This document shows, in pieces, positions 7,666 to 15,553 of a stretch of 18,818 nt of DNA; position 1 is the stretch's first letter, and every line of letters begins with the position of its first letter. The notes under the pieces are model-generated. The model was not told the origin of the DNA. It searched no databases and worked only from the letters and a program-made list of their open reading frames with translations. Made by a program: the position numbers and the translations under genes. The stretch spans positions 1 through 18,818 of the forward strand of contig DAOUYX010000006.1 in assembly GCA_030665925.1 (NCBI GenBank), in the 5' to 3' direction. Source of the stretch: Methanosarcinales archaeon. GTDB taxonomy: Archaea; Halobacteriota; Syntropharchaeia; Alkanophagales; Methanospirareceae.

Positions 7666-8016
7666 TTATCGCGTCAATGCGATTTCCCTTAGCTTGTCCT
7701 TCAAATCTAACTTCGTTATCACGACGTTTGAGGGATGTATGGGTCGCGGCACTTCTGACAAATCTGACCGTGCAACAACAACGCCTTCCAGCGTTATCTT
7801 CTCTTTCTTCAGGTCTACGGACCTCACTTTACCCTCTTTACCTTTATCATCGCCTCGAATTACCCTTACCGTATCCCCTTTGCGCACAGGAAAACCACGC
7901 TTCCCGTATTTACCCTGTAGATCTTCGGATAGCGGCGCAGCCATAAACTTATGCCGTATATGCAATGGTGCGTTATATCTCGCTTTCCTCTGTTTCCCCG
8001 GTTGTTTAGACTTCAT
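7666..8016 (-). CDS. rpl24: Large-subunit ribosomal protein uL24
   Basis: MKSKQPGKQRKARYNAPLHI is the archaeal uL24 start, and the KOW motif follows (RKGDTVRVIRGDDKGKEGKV). It is an early-assembly protein of the 50S subunit. The frame has an earlier ATG at 8043, but I choose 8016, giving 116 aa. GGTGAT lies four bases upstream of it, the same spacing as at psmA, and family members begin here. Usually this gene sits between rpl14 and rps4e in the large r-protein operon. Here it lies between an acylphosphatase-domain gene and an unknown small gene. It ends next to the 93-aa gene. Confidence 0.93.
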   Translation of the reverse strand: MKSKQPGKQRKARYNAPLHIRHKFMAAPLSEDLQGKYGKRGFPVRKGDTVRVIRGDDKGKEGKVRSVDLKKEKITLEGVVVARSDLSEVPRPIHPSNVVITKLDLKDKLREIALTR

Positions 8017-8039
8017 TCCCATCACCTCAAACTCGTATT

Positions 8040-8630
8040 TCAAACCATTCCGACCTTCTCTTTAACTTTGTGGAGGGTCGTTTTTATCTCCGTAACTTCT
8101 TCACTCACCACCATTCTCGTCTTCCCGCTCTCCTCTCGTATCGCATTTATCGTTTCGTCTTGCTTCTCTATCATCACGTCTTGCTTCTCTATCATCACGT
8201 CTTGCTTCTCTATCATCACGTCTTGCTTCTCTATCATCACGTCTTGCTTCTCTATCATCACGTCTTGCTTCCCCAGCATCGAGTCCTGCTTTTTAAGCAT
8301 CCCCACACCTGTCTGTGCCAACTTCGCCATCTGCGAGACCATAAAAGACTGCCTGAAGGATTCAATACTCCTCACCTCTTCGGTATAATCTTCCACCTCC
8401 ACGGCAAGAACCGAAGCGTCAGGAGGGTAATTTGAGCGAGCAAACTCCACAAATCTGTTAATCTTCTCTTCCGGTCCACGGACCTGGACGACCAAATGTT
8501 GTTCAGCATCTACAACAATATTTCTCGCATCGAAATTCTCGATGAACAGGCTTTCTGCCTCGGTCAGCAGAAATAGTCTGTAACCTACATCGTGAACCAG
8601 CCCCTTTATTATTATCTTCTTCGCTTTCAT
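8040..8630 (-). CDS. Acylphosphatase-domain protein with repetitive helical tail
   Basis: Residues 1-85 of 196 resemble acylphosphatase. IIIKGLVHDVGYRLFLL corresponds to the GxVQGVGFR loop with the phosphate-binding arginine (R18), and the catalytic asparagine is probably N37 in FDARNI. Acylphosphatases hydrolyse carboxyl-phosphate bonds, but similar domains can be purely binding modules. Residues 111-158 consist of 7-residue units, five of them identical MIEKQDV, and lead into a charged helical C-terminus. The protein is therefore about twice the usual acylphosphatase length. Hydrophobic residues fall at three adjacent positions per heptad, not the classic a/d pattern. It is cotranscribed upstream of uL24. 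Confidence 0.8.
   Translation of the reverse strand: MKAKKIIIKGLVHDVGYRLFLLTEAESLFIENFDARNIVVDAEQHLVVQVRGPEEKINRFVEFARSNYPPDASVLAVEVEDYTEEVRSIESFRQSFMVSQMAKLAQTGVGMLKKQDSMLGKQDVMIEKQDVMIEKQDVMIEKQDVMIEKQDVMIEKQDETINAIREESGKTRMVVSEEVTEIKTTLHKVKEKVGMV
8161..8265. repeat. Five perfect 21-bp tandem repeats inside a coding gene
   Basis: Five head-to-tail copies occupy 8161-8181, 8182-8202, 8203-8223, 8224-8244 and 8245-8265, identical at every base. Two degenerate copies follow from 8266 to about 8307. On the minus strand they encode MIEKQDV units. Exact identity, including silent positions, points to recent slippage or unequal recombination. Confidence 0.95.
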
Positions 8631-8740
8631 TTTCTTTCGTATCTTTTAAAAGTTATATCTCTATCTACATCGCTCGTCTTTGATGACAAAGGCACTTCGA
8701 GTATTAAACTTTTCAAGTATAAAAAGATTGGAGAGTTGTT
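8631..8740. promoter_or_regulatory. Divergent promoter region
   Basis: The 110 bp separate the minus-strand acylphosphatase-uL24 operon from the plus-strand lipid reductase. CTTTTAAAAG at 8645-8654 is palindromic and could be a TATA element for the minus gene. TATAAAAAG at 8718-8726 lies about 20 bases before the plus-strand ATG, which would give a very short or absent leader. These are positional guesses only. Confidence 0.4.
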
Positions 8741-9985
8741 ATGGGTACGCGCGATTATGATGTCGTCGTGGTTGGTGGCGGTCCCGCAGGCTGCATGACT
8801 GCGAAATATGCGGCAAAGGCGGGAGCTTCTACGCTGATTATAGAGGAGGATGCGGCAATAGGTGTGCCCGTCCAGTGCGCGGGGCTTATAAGCAAAAGAG
8901 CGCTTGAGGAGAGCGAATTGAGAAACCGCAACTTCTTCATAAAGTGCGAAATAAAAGGGGCGGTTGTTCATTCGCCTTCCTACGAATTGACGCTTGAATC
9001 CCCGGATCAAAGGGCGTTTGCCATAAGGCGAAATGTCTTTGACCGGGAATTGGCGAACGAGGCGCAGAAAGCAGGTGCTGACATCGTTTTGAAGAGCAAA
9101 GTTAGAACAGTACGGAAAAGAGAAGAGGGGACAAAGCTGACGATAACGACTGCCACTGCGAATGGAACGCAGGAAATAAAGGCAAAGGTCGTTATTGGCG
9201 CTGATGGTGTGAAGAGCACCGTGGCTCAATCGGCTATGCTCAACGTCGCACGGAGCAGCCTGAGCTGCGTGCAAATAGAGGGGGAATATGAAACGGGGGA
9301 TTTTGCGGAGATTTTCGTGGGTAAAACCATTGCACCGGGCTTCTTCGCGTGGACTATTCCTCTTGGCACTGATAACCGTGCTCGAATTGGTCTCTGCATA
9401 GATAAAAGGTTTTCGCCACAATCCAACCCATTGCTCTTTTTAAAAAGGAATTTGGCGGAGCATCCTGTTATAGCAAAGAAATATAAAGGCACCGTATTCA
9501 ATCGTACTGCTGGTAGAATCCCTATTCCGGTAAATGCAGGTCTGCGAGGGCGAAAGTACAAGACCGTAAAAATAGATAATGAGACCGGGATACTGTTGGT
9601 CGGAGATGCGGCAGCTCAAATCAAGCCGATTACCGGCGGCGGGGCGTATTACGGGATGAGATGTGGAAAGATAGCGGGAGAGATTGCGGCACAAGCGTGC
9701 TTGACGGGGGATATGAAGGTGCTGAATGATTATGAAATACGATGGCGGAATGAGATAGGGAAGGAAATAGCGTTTGGGCTGAAGGTTCACCGGTTACGGT
9801 GTGTGATGAGCGATGAGGACTTCGATACGATTGTTCATACGCTGTCGCAAAGCGAGATATTGCAACGTATAAAAAAGAAAGGAGATATGGACTACCCTTC
9901 CATTGTATTTCATGGGCTTTTAACGAACCCCAGTCTCATCAAGGTAATGGCAAGAAACAGTCTAAAATATTTATATACGAAGTGA
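8741..9985 (+). CDS. Geranylgeranyl reductase family flavoprotein (archaeal lipid saturation)
   Basis: This 414-aa FAD enzyme begins with the Rossmann motif YDVVVVGGGPAG (residues 6-17), followed by the family's VPVQCAGLIS segment. The middle GAVVHSP...RNVFDRELA and VVIGADGVKSTVAQ are typical, as are the late FAWTIPLG and GDAAAQIKPITGGGAYYGM FAD-binding region. Members reduce the double bonds of geranylgeranyl chains in archaeal ether lipids at the membrane surface. Some act on other prenyl groups, so the exact substrate is uncertain. GGAG lies seven bases before the ATG. The promoter for rps15 seems to lie within its last codons. Confidence 0.92.
   Translation: MGTRDYDVVVVGGGPAGCMTAKYAAKAGASTLIIEEDAAIGVPVQCAGLISKRALEESELRNRNFFIKCEIKGAVVHSPSYELTLESPDQRAFAIRRNVFDRELANEAQKAGADIVLKSKVRTVRKREEGTKLTITTATANGTQEIKAKVVIGADGVKSTVAQSAMLNVARSSLSCVQIEGEYETGDFAEIFVGKTIAPGFFAWTIPLGTDNRARIGLCIDKRFSPQSNPLLFLKRNLAEHPVIAKKYKGTVFNRTAGRIPIPVNAGLRGRKYKTVKIDNETGILLVGDAAAQIKPITGGGAYYGMRCGKIAGEIAAQACLTGDMKVLNDYEIRWRNEIGKEIAFGLKVHRLRCVMSDEDFDTIVHTLSQSEILQRIKKKGDMDYPSIVFHGLLTNPSLIKVMARNSLKYLYTK
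9966..9979 (+). promoter_or_regulatory. Promoter for rps15 within the end of the reductase gene
   Basis: An AT-rich AAATATTTATATAC stretch holds a clear archaeal TATA element (TTTATATA, 9970-9977). It is about 60-70 bases upstream of rps15, predicting transcription start near 10000 and a leader of about 40 bases. It overlaps the final codons of the upstream gene. Confidence 0.55.
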
Positions 9986-10038
9986 ACATAAGATTAGTAA
10001 GCAAAGGCACATAGCTAGCGGGCTTTTGGAGAAATAAC

Positions 10039-10509
10039 ATGGCAAGGATGTATGCGAGGAGAAGAGGAAGATCAGGTTCGAAGAGACCTTTTAGCTCGAA
10101 GCTCATGGGAAAAACACCCGAATGGGTAGAGATGACCGCAGAAGAAGTGGAGAACAAAGTGGTTGATCTGCACAATCAGGGGCTGGCGACAAGTGCAATA
10201 GGGATACTTATGAGGGACAACTACGGTGTGCCCAGCATTGCACTGGTCACGGGGAAGAAGACAACGAGAATTTTAAAAGAGCGGGACAGCGCGAGTAAGC
10301 TACCGGAAGACCTCCAGAATTTGATGCGAAAAGCGCTGAGACTGAGAAAGCATCTTGGAGTGAATAAGAGGGACATTCACAATAAAAGAGCGTTACAATT
10401 AGCGGAATCCAAGATACGAAGGCTTGTGAAGTATTACAGAAGGGAGAAGGTCTTACCGGCGGATTGGAAATACAAACCTGAAACTGCCGAAGTGATTATG
10501 AGGGGGTAA
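10039..10509 (+). CDS. rps15: Small-subunit ribosomal protein uS15
   Basis: This 156-aa protein has the archaeal/eukaryotic S15 layout. The extra N-terminal region (MARMYARRRGRSGSKRP, then PEWVEMTAEEVENKVVDL) precedes the core S15 helices (LQNLMRKALRLRKHLGVNKRDIHNKRALQLAESKIRRLVKYYRR). LATSAIGILMRDNYGVPSI is characteristic. It binds 16S rRNA in the platform of the 30S subunit. A GGAGA ribosome site is about six bases before the ATG. It heads a run with a small membrane gene, rps17e and dapA. Confidence 0.97.
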   Translation: MARMYARRRGRSGSKRPFSSKLMGKTPEWVEMTAEEVENKVVDLHNQGLATSAIGILMRDNYGVPSIALVTGKKTTRILKERDSASKLPEDLQNLMRKALRLRKHLGVNKRDIHNKRALQLAESKIRRLVKYYRREKVLPADWKYKPETAEVIMRG

Positions 10510-10524
10510 GCAGAGGGAATGAGG

Positions 10525-10749
10525 ATGCGATTAACGATGAGAAGTCTTCAAGAGCTTTTGTTTGGAGTGATATTAGTTTCCTCAGGTATGGTAGGGATAT
10601 GGTATTTCCCTGATAAAGTACTGGCGGTTCTGTTAGGAGTTGTTCCCCTCGTTGTGTTGTTTTTCGGTGCATTATTTGTGATGATTGGCGTGAGTAGCAT
10701 GAGAACGAAGAGCGTTGAGATAGATAGAGGGATGGAGAGAAGAGAGTGA
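10525..10749 (+). CDS. Small two-helix membrane protein, unknown
   Basis: The frame encodes 74 aa from ATG 10525, or 76 aa from ATG 10519. I favour 10525 because GAGGG lies about seven bases upstream, while it is nearly adjacent to 10519. Two hydrophobic segments cover roughly residues 10-27 and 32-56, with a short WYFPDKV turn between them. The arginine-rich N-terminus and charged C-terminus suggest that both ends face the cytoplasm. I recognise no family. It sits 15 bp after rps15 and 41 bp before rps17e. Confidence 0.7.
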   Translation: MRLTMRSLQELLFGVILVSSGMVGIWYFPDKVLAVLLGVVPLVVLFFGALFVMIGVSSMRTKSVEIDRGMERRE

Positions 10750-10790
10750 AAATAAATAAATGAATGAGGGGAGAGAGTGATTAATTAACC

Positions 10791-10997
10791 GTGGGCGCGA
10801 TTAAACCGACGTATATAAAGAGTTTGGGAAAGCAATTGCTGAAGGAAGTGCCGGACGTCACCGATGACTTTGACGTTAACAAGAAGATCGTGGAAGAGTA
10901 CACGAATGTAGAGAGTAAGGGCGTAAGGAATAGAATAGCGGGATATATAACGCATAAAAAGGTGAAGGAGAATAAGGAGAAGGAGAGTAAGGAGTGA
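10791..10997 (+). CDS. rps17e: Small-subunit ribosomal protein eS17
   Basis: The 68 aa match archaeal S17e: MGAIKPTYIKSLGKQLLKE, then DFDVNKKIVEEYTNVESKGVRNRIAGYITHKK. The start is GTG at 10791. The initiator cannot be further downstream, since the conserved MGxIxxTxIK begins there. No close ribosome-binding site is visible, only GGGGAGAG about 16 bases away. The C-terminal tail is lysine/glutamate-rich. The stop is one base before dapA. The S17e-dapA pairing is known in other euryarchaea, for example Methanocaldococcus. Confidence 0.95.
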   Translation: MGAIKPTYIKSLGKQLLKEVPDVTDDFDVNKKIVEEYTNVESKGVRNRIAGYITHKKVKENKEKESKE

Positions 10998-10998
10998 G

Positions 10999-11886
10999 AT
11001 GTTCGCGATAGAGGGTGTTTACCCTGCGCTAATAACACCTTTTACGAAGAGTGACGAAGTAGATGAAGAAGGTTTGAGACGACTTGTGGAGTTTATGGTC
11101 GAGGGCGGTGTAGCGGGGATCGTTCCGTGTGGCACGACCGGTGAATCTGCGACACTTTCGCATGAAGAGCATAAGAAGGTAATAGACGTGGTGGTGGACT
11201 GCTCAACGGTGCCGGTGATCGCGGGTACGGGCTCGAACAACACGCAGGAAGCGGTCGAATTCACGAAATATGCGGAAGATGCCGGCGCTGACGGCAGTCT
11301 TTTGATTACACCGTATTACAACAAACCGAATGTAAAGGGTTTGAAGCAGCATTTCGCACGGATTGGCGATGCCGTGGGCATACCATTGATTTTGTATAAC
11401 ATACCGTCGCGAACTGGCCAGAATATAAGTGCCACAACTCAAGTAGAACTTGCAGCCGAAGTGGCGAATATAAAGAGTGTGAAAGAGGCTTCGGGCGATT
11501 TGAAACAGGTAGGCACGATTATTCAGATGGCCAAGGAGCAGGATTTGGACTTCACGGTGGTTGCAGGCGATGATTTCCTCACACTGCCCATAATGAGCCT
11601 GGGCGGTAAGGGTGTGATCTCGGTTGTTGCGAACATCGCACCGAAACCCATGTCCGAGATGGTGAGTGCGATGTTTAACGGCGATGTCGAGAAAGCGAAA
11701 GAGATTTGTCTCAAGCTCTATCCGCTCTTTGATGCGATGTTCTTGGAAACTAACCCAATACCGGTGAAGAAAGCAGCGGAGCTGATGGGATTACCTGCCG
11801 GGCATGTCAGATTGCCGCTGGGCGCCTTAAGCGAAGCGAACGTGGAGAAGTTACGGAAGGTGTTGGAAAGGTTTGGGATGGTGTAG
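10999..11886 (+). CDS. dapA: 4-hydroxy-tetrahydrodipicolinate synthase (DHDPS)
   Basis: This 295-aa (beta/alpha)8 enzyme condenses pyruvate with aspartate semialdehyde in lysine biosynthesis. The key residues match the bacterial enzyme: GTTGES at 45-50, Y133 in LILYNIP, R138 in SRTG and the Schiff-base lysine K162 in SVKEASGD. ITPYYNKP is also diagnostic. Related aldolases (KDG aldolase, N-acetylneuraminate lyase) share the fold, but GTTGES plus R138 favours DHDPS. A ribosome site, GGAG, overlaps the end of rps17e. It is the last gene of this transcription unit. Confidence 0.95.
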   Translation: MFAIEGVYPALITPFTKSDEVDEEGLRRLVEFMVEGGVAGIVPCGTTGESATLSHEEHKKVIDVVVDCSTVPVIAGTGSNNTQEAVEFTKYAEDAGADGSLLITPYYNKPNVKGLKQHFARIGDAVGIPLILYNIPSRTGQNISATTQVELAAEVANIKSVKEASGDLKQVGTIIQMAKEQDLDFTVVAGDDFLTLPIMSLGGKGVISVVANIAPKPMSEMVSAMFNGDVEKAKEICLKLYPLFDAMFLETNPIPVKKAAELMGLPAGHVRLPLGALSEANVEKLRKVLERFGMV

Positions 11887-12001
11887 GTTGAGCATAAATG
11901 TCACAGCTCGGCAGAAATATATGCCCACATAAGTACCAAGGATTTGAGTAGAAGAAGGAGTCCTTTGGATTGCCTATCAACGAGGGAGGTGACGGATAGA
12001 A
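11887..12001. other. Non-coding spacer after dapA
   Basis: No gene is recognised. It contains the 11-bp palindrome AAGGAGTCCTT and a purine-rich stretch ending in GGGAGGTGAC before the IS relic. This may be the left remnant of the inserted element. I see no clear terminal inverted repeat or target duplication. Confidence 0.4.
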
Positions 12002-12306
12002 ATGATTGAACTTCTGCCACATGGAGGTATATCTGACTTTATATATCACATGGATGATATAGGGAAGCATAAAAAAGGAATTAGAAAAACAGGCAGTGGA
12101 CGAAAAAAGATTTGCACCAAAAACCCGAAAATTGTTGAACGTGGAGGAAGAAAGGAGAAGCAAAAGAAGTTGATATTTATGACTTCCTATCACTGGGAAT
12201 GGCAATGGTAGAATGTATTAGGAACAAAGCACTATCCCAATGCCAAAGGGTTGTTGATCTGTGCAGATGGTGGCGGAAGTAATGGAAGTCGTAGGAGAGG
12301 ATGGAT
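12002..12306 (+). pseudogene. Decayed ISAzo13-family transposase
   Basis: Three blocks of an ISAzo13-type transposase remain. The first (from ATG 12002) has GIRKTGSGRKK, matching the family's RIRxxGxGRK. The second, one frame away from about 12166, reads EVDIYDFLSLG, matching the family's V-x-V-H-D-F segment. The third, back in the first frame from 12227, reads HYPNAKG then LLICADGGGSNGSR, the conserved DGGGSNGxR motif around a catalytic aspartate. Stops, a frameshift and two large deletions separate the blocks, and the C-terminal half is gone. GGAGGTGAC lies about 10 bases before 12002, so a short peptide could still be translated. The family is recalled from memory, but the motif is strong. 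Confidence 0.72.
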
Positions 12307-12393
12307 AATCTCCGTTTTAGATGGGAATAGCTTTGTTCGATAAATACGCTCAGAATGTCGGACAAACATCCTTCCAAATTCGATTTTATTTCC

Positions 12394-14511
12394 CTATTTC
12401 TTCCCAATAGCCATCTTCAAATCTATTGCACAGCAACCTTTGCCCTGCTCAAAGACCTTAACGGGATTTAAATCCGCTTCAAGTATCTCTGGGAAGTCCA
12501 TACAGAGTTGTGAAAACCTGAGTAAAACATTTACTAACGATTCTATATCTGACATTTGCTCCCCTCTTACACCCCGTAATAACCTATAAGCCTTAACACT
12601 TTTAATCATTTCCATTGCATCGTCCTTACTCAGCGGTGCAATTCTGAACGAAAGGTCTTTGAAGACCTCCACGTAAATCCCGCCCAGTCCAAACATTATC
12701 AAAGGTCCAAAATGCGTGTCTCGCTTCATACCCACTATCACTTCCTTTCCACCTCCAACCATCTGCTGAACAAGAATACCATCTATTCGCCTCGCACTTG
12801 TGTATTTCTCAGCTCGATGCAGGATTTCAAAGAACGCTTCTTTTACCGCTTCTCTTCCCACGTTCAGTTTTACACAACCCACGTCCGTCTTATGAACTAT
12901 ATCAGGGGAAACAATCTTCATACTCACAGGGTAGCCTATCCGGTCTGCGATTTCAAGTGCTTCCTCTGCCGATTCCGCTTTACCATACGAAGGCACTGGA
13001 ATCCCATACGCTTCTAACACTTTAAATCCCTCAACACCCACACCCAATTTTGATTCTTCTCTTTCTCTAATCTCCATTAACTTCTCAATGGCTTTCCTAT
13101 CAACTTTGAAGCGAGGCGGCGGAGCGGGTGCTTTCTCCCTGCTTGCACTATATTTCGCGACTGCGTAGAGTGCTTTTACTGCTCTTACAGGGTCGAAGTA
13201 GTTTGTGATTCCGTGTTTTTTAAACCGTTCCACCGGTTGCATAACCGTCTCACCGCCCATAAACACCGGAACAATCGGCTTCTTAGCGTTCAAGTCCAGC
13301 ACATAATCCCCGGCTTTGTCAAATTCGATCGGCGCAGTTGGAGAGAGTATAGCAATTATTGCACCTACATTCTCATCGGCTGCCACGATACCAAGAGCGG
13401 TTCCGAATTTATCCGAATCGGCATCCCCCATTACATCAACGGGATTATAAAAATTCGCAACCCTCAAATCACGGAGTTTTTCAATCGTCTCTCTATCAAA
13501 AGCGGCAAGCTCAAGCCCGGATTCTTCTATCGCATCGGCAGCCATAACCCCTGGTCCACCCGAATTGGTTACAATCGCTATTCCTCCCTTTATGCCGCGG
13601 ATTCTCGACAGTGTAAGCGAGAAATCAAACAGATCATTAATTGAGTTCACTTCCACCACGCCTGCTTGCTGAAACGCCGTGCTGAAAGCTTCTGAACTGC
13701 CCGCTATGCTTCCCGTATGGCTCGAAGCTGCTTTCGCTCCCGCTTCTGTCCTCCCACTCTTCATCACTACCACCGGCTTTGTTTTCGTAATCCGCCTCAC
13801 AACATCCATAAATCTCCTGCCCGCTCTAACGTCCTCGAGATATATCGTTATCACTTCCGTTTCATTGTCCTTAGCCAGGAATTCTATAAAGTCGCATTCG
13901 TCGAGAACCGCTTTGTTACCCAAAGAAACAACCTTACTAAAGCCCACATTCGCCGTTTTCGCCCAGTCAATAACGGCCAATGCGAAAGCCCCTGATTGAC
14001 TCAAGAACGCTACATTTCCCCTCGCTGGTGTAGTTTTACCGAAAGTCGCATTTAAGCCCACATGCGTGTTTATTATTCCCAAACAGTTTGGACCCACGAG
14101 GTTCAAGCAGTATTTATCACTTATTCTGATAAGTTCTGATTCGAGCATAGCGCCTTCCCTTCCCGCTTCTTTAAAGCCCGCAGAGATAACAACCACGTTC
14201 TTTATCCCTTTTTTCCCGCACTGCTCAAGGACTTCCGGAACGCTTACCGCAGGAACTGCTACAACAACAAGCTCCACTGCTTCTTCAATTTGTGAAACTG
14301 ACGGATGGCACTTTACATCAAAAATTTCATCATACTTTGGATTTACCGCATAAATTCTAACTTTCGCTTTCTCTTTCGCTTTACCTCGAAATGAGCTTAT
14401 ATTTTTAAGCAGGGTATTCCCGATTTTTCCTTCTTTTGGTGTTGCTCCTACCACTGCTATGCTCTCAGGATTGAAAATACCACTTATATCCAAATGCGTT
14501 TCATTACTCAT
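12394..14511 (-). CDS. ADP-forming acyl-CoA synthetase, fused alpha-beta subunits
   Basis: This 705-aa enzyme converts acyl-CoA, ADP and phosphate to acid, CoA and ATP (acetate or other acids). In order it shows a CoA-binding domain (NPESIAVVGATP), ligase-like domains with GPNCLG, the SSHTGS segment with the phosphorylated histidine near H265, and a C-terminal ATP-grasp part (VPSYGKAESAEEALE, then the PVSMKIVSPDIVHKTDVG loop). Separate alpha and beta genes are also common, so this is the fused form. I place the start at 14511 (MSNETHLDISGIF). The frame is open to 14634, but that extension reads antisense to the divergent thiolation gene. Substrate range cannot be read. Confidence 0.92.
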   Translation of the reverse strand: MSNETHLDISGIFNPESIAVVGATPKEGKIGNTLLKNISSFRGKAKEKAKVRIYAVNPKYDEIFDVKCHPSVSQIEEAVELVVVAVPAVSVPEVLEQCGKKGIKNVVVISAGFKEAGREGAMLESELIRISDKYCLNLVGPNCLGIINTHVGLNATFGKTTPARGNVAFLSQSGAFALAVIDWAKTANVGFSKVVSLGNKAVLDECDFIEFLAKDNETEVITIYLEDVRAGRRFMDVVRRITKTKPVVVMKSGRTEAGAKAASSHTGSIAGSSEAFSTAFQQAGVVEVNSINDLFDFSLTLSRIRGIKGGIAIVTNSGGPGVMAADAIEESGLELAAFDRETIEKLRDLRVANFYNPVDVMGDADSDKFGTALGIVAADENVGAIIAILSPTAPIEFDKAGDYVLDLNAKKPIVPVFMGGETVMQPVERFKKHGITNYFDPVRAVKALYAVAKYSASREKAPAPPPRFKVDRKAIEKLMEIREREESKLGVGVEGFKVLEAYGIPVPSYGKAESAEEALEIADRIGYPVSMKIVSPDIVHKTDVGCVKLNVGREAVKEAFFEILHRAEKYTSARRIDGILVQQMVGGGKEVIVGMKRDTHFGPLIMFGLGGIYVEVFKDLSFRIAPLSKDDAMEMIKSVKAYRLLRGVRGEQMSDIESLVNVLLRFSQLCMDFPEILEADLNPVKVFEQGKGCCAIDLKMAIGKK

Positions 14512-14577
14512 CTCAAAACTAACATTATAATCCTTAGGATTTAGTATCTTCTGGGAATATACAGATACAAAGTGACC
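14512..14577. promoter_or_regulatory. Divergent promoter region, likely short-leader transcripts
   Basis: The 66 bp separate the ADP-forming synthetase from the thiolation gene. A minus-strand TATA-like ATTATAATG (14523-14531) lies about 12-20 bases from its ATG. A plus-strand GAATATACA (14555-14563) begins 23 bases before ATG 14578. Neither start has a good ribosome site, so leaderless transcription fits. Confidence 0.4.
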
Positions 14578-15519
14578 ATGAGATGCAGATGTAGCAAAGG
14601 CAAAGGCAAATGCAATAATCCCGCAATAATCCATCAGAAATACTCGGGGTTACACTTATGCGAAGCCCATTTCGTTGAGGACGTAGAGCGAAAGGTAAAA
14701 AGGGAGATGCGGAAGCATTTGATGGTGGAGCGCGGGGATAAAATCGCGGTGGCGCTGAGCGGTGGAAAGGACAGCTCTGCGCTTCTCTATATGCTCAAAA
14801 AGATATTATATAATAGAAACGATTTGGAATTCTTCGCGATTGCGGTGGATGAAGGGATAAACGGATTTCGTTCGATAACGCTCAGAAATGCGGAAAAGGT
14901 AGCAAAGAGGTTGGGAGTGGATTTTTATCAATTTTCTTTTGAACAGGAGTTTGGTTTTACGCTTGACGAGATCGTATCAAAGAAATTCGAGCAGGCACCG
15001 TGCACGTTTTGCGGCGTCCTGAGGAGGAAGCTGATAGATAGAAAAGCGAAGGAATTGGACGCTACGAAGGTTGCAACTGCGCATAATCTGGACGACGAAG
15101 TGCAAACGATTTCAATCAATTATCTACGGGGTGATATAGAGCGGTTAGGACGGCTTTACGGACGTAGAGCGGAGTTTGTGCCGCGAATTAAGCCGTTACA
15201 AGCCATTCCAGAAAAGGAAGTTGCTCTGTACGCGATTTTAGCGGGCATACCGATAATCACCGCTGGTTGCCCGTATGCTACGCGTTCCTTCCGTTTCACG
15301 GTGAAGAAGATGCTGAACGAGTTTGAGAGAAAGCATCCGGGGACAAAATATTCGGTGATGCGTGGCTACGAACGGCTATCGGAATTTTTGCCGAGAGCGC
15401 AGCCAGATAAAAAGCTTTTGCGGTGCGAGCGATGTGGTGACGCATCCGCATCAAGCATTTGTAAGGCTTGTGAGATAATAGAGAAGATGAAAGGAACGTC
15501 TGCGAAACATTTAAAATAA
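14578..15519 (+). CDS. tRNA 2-thiolation enzyme, TtuA/Ncs6 (TIGR00269) family
   Basis: This 313-aa PP-loop ATPase has SGGKDS at 61-66. An N-terminal zinc-finger region carries C3, C5, C12, C28 and H31. CTFC (C142, C145) plus C231 match the three iron-sulfur ligands known in TtuA. AHNLDDEVQT is also conserved. A C-terminal CxxC...CxxC finger sits at 283-298. It adenylates a tRNA uridine and replaces oxygen with sulfur, at position 54 or at the wobble base, and the exact target is not decided by sequence. I use ATG 14578 rather than GTG 14572 because the finger starts right at MRCRC. Confidence 0.92.
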   Translation: MRCRCSKGKGKCNNPAIIHQKYSGLHLCEAHFVEDVERKVKREMRKHLMVERGDKIAVALSGGKDSSALLYMLKKILYNRNDLEFFAIAVDEGINGFRSITLRNAEKVAKRLGVDFYQFSFEQEFGFTLDEIVSKKFEQAPCTFCGVLRRKLIDRKAKELDATKVATAHNLDDEVQTISINYLRGDIERLGRLYGRRAEFVPRIKPLQAIPEKEVALYAILAGIPIITAGCPYATRSFRFTVKKMLNEFERKHPGTKYSVMRGYERLSEFLPRAQPDKKLLRCERCGDASASSICKACEIIEKMKGTSAKHLK

Positions 15520-15553
15520 TGGAAAGCATTTTAATTAAATGGTGAGAAAAAAA

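Noticed and set aside
8017..8043. uL24 starting at ATG 8043
   Set aside because: The family N-terminus is MKSKQP at 8016, with GGTGAT four bases upstream. The nine extra residues overlap the upstream gene's stop.
7523..8065. 180-codon plus-strand frame opposite uL24
   Set aside because: It is serine- and proline-rich antisense translation of a ribosomal protein gene, with no start signal.
8161..8307. CRISPR-like or regulatory tandem repeat
   Set aside because: Units are contiguous 21-mers without spacers and in frame with a protein, so they are coding repeats.
8627..9421. 264-codon minus-strand frame over the lipid reductase
   Set aside because: Its translation has no recognisable domain and it lies entirely opposite a well-supported gene.
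14512..14634. N-terminal extension of the ADP-forming acyl-CoA synthetase to 14634
   Set aside because: The added 41 residues are low-complexity (alternating alanine and phenylalanine), read antisense to the divergent thiolation gene, and precede the normal family start.
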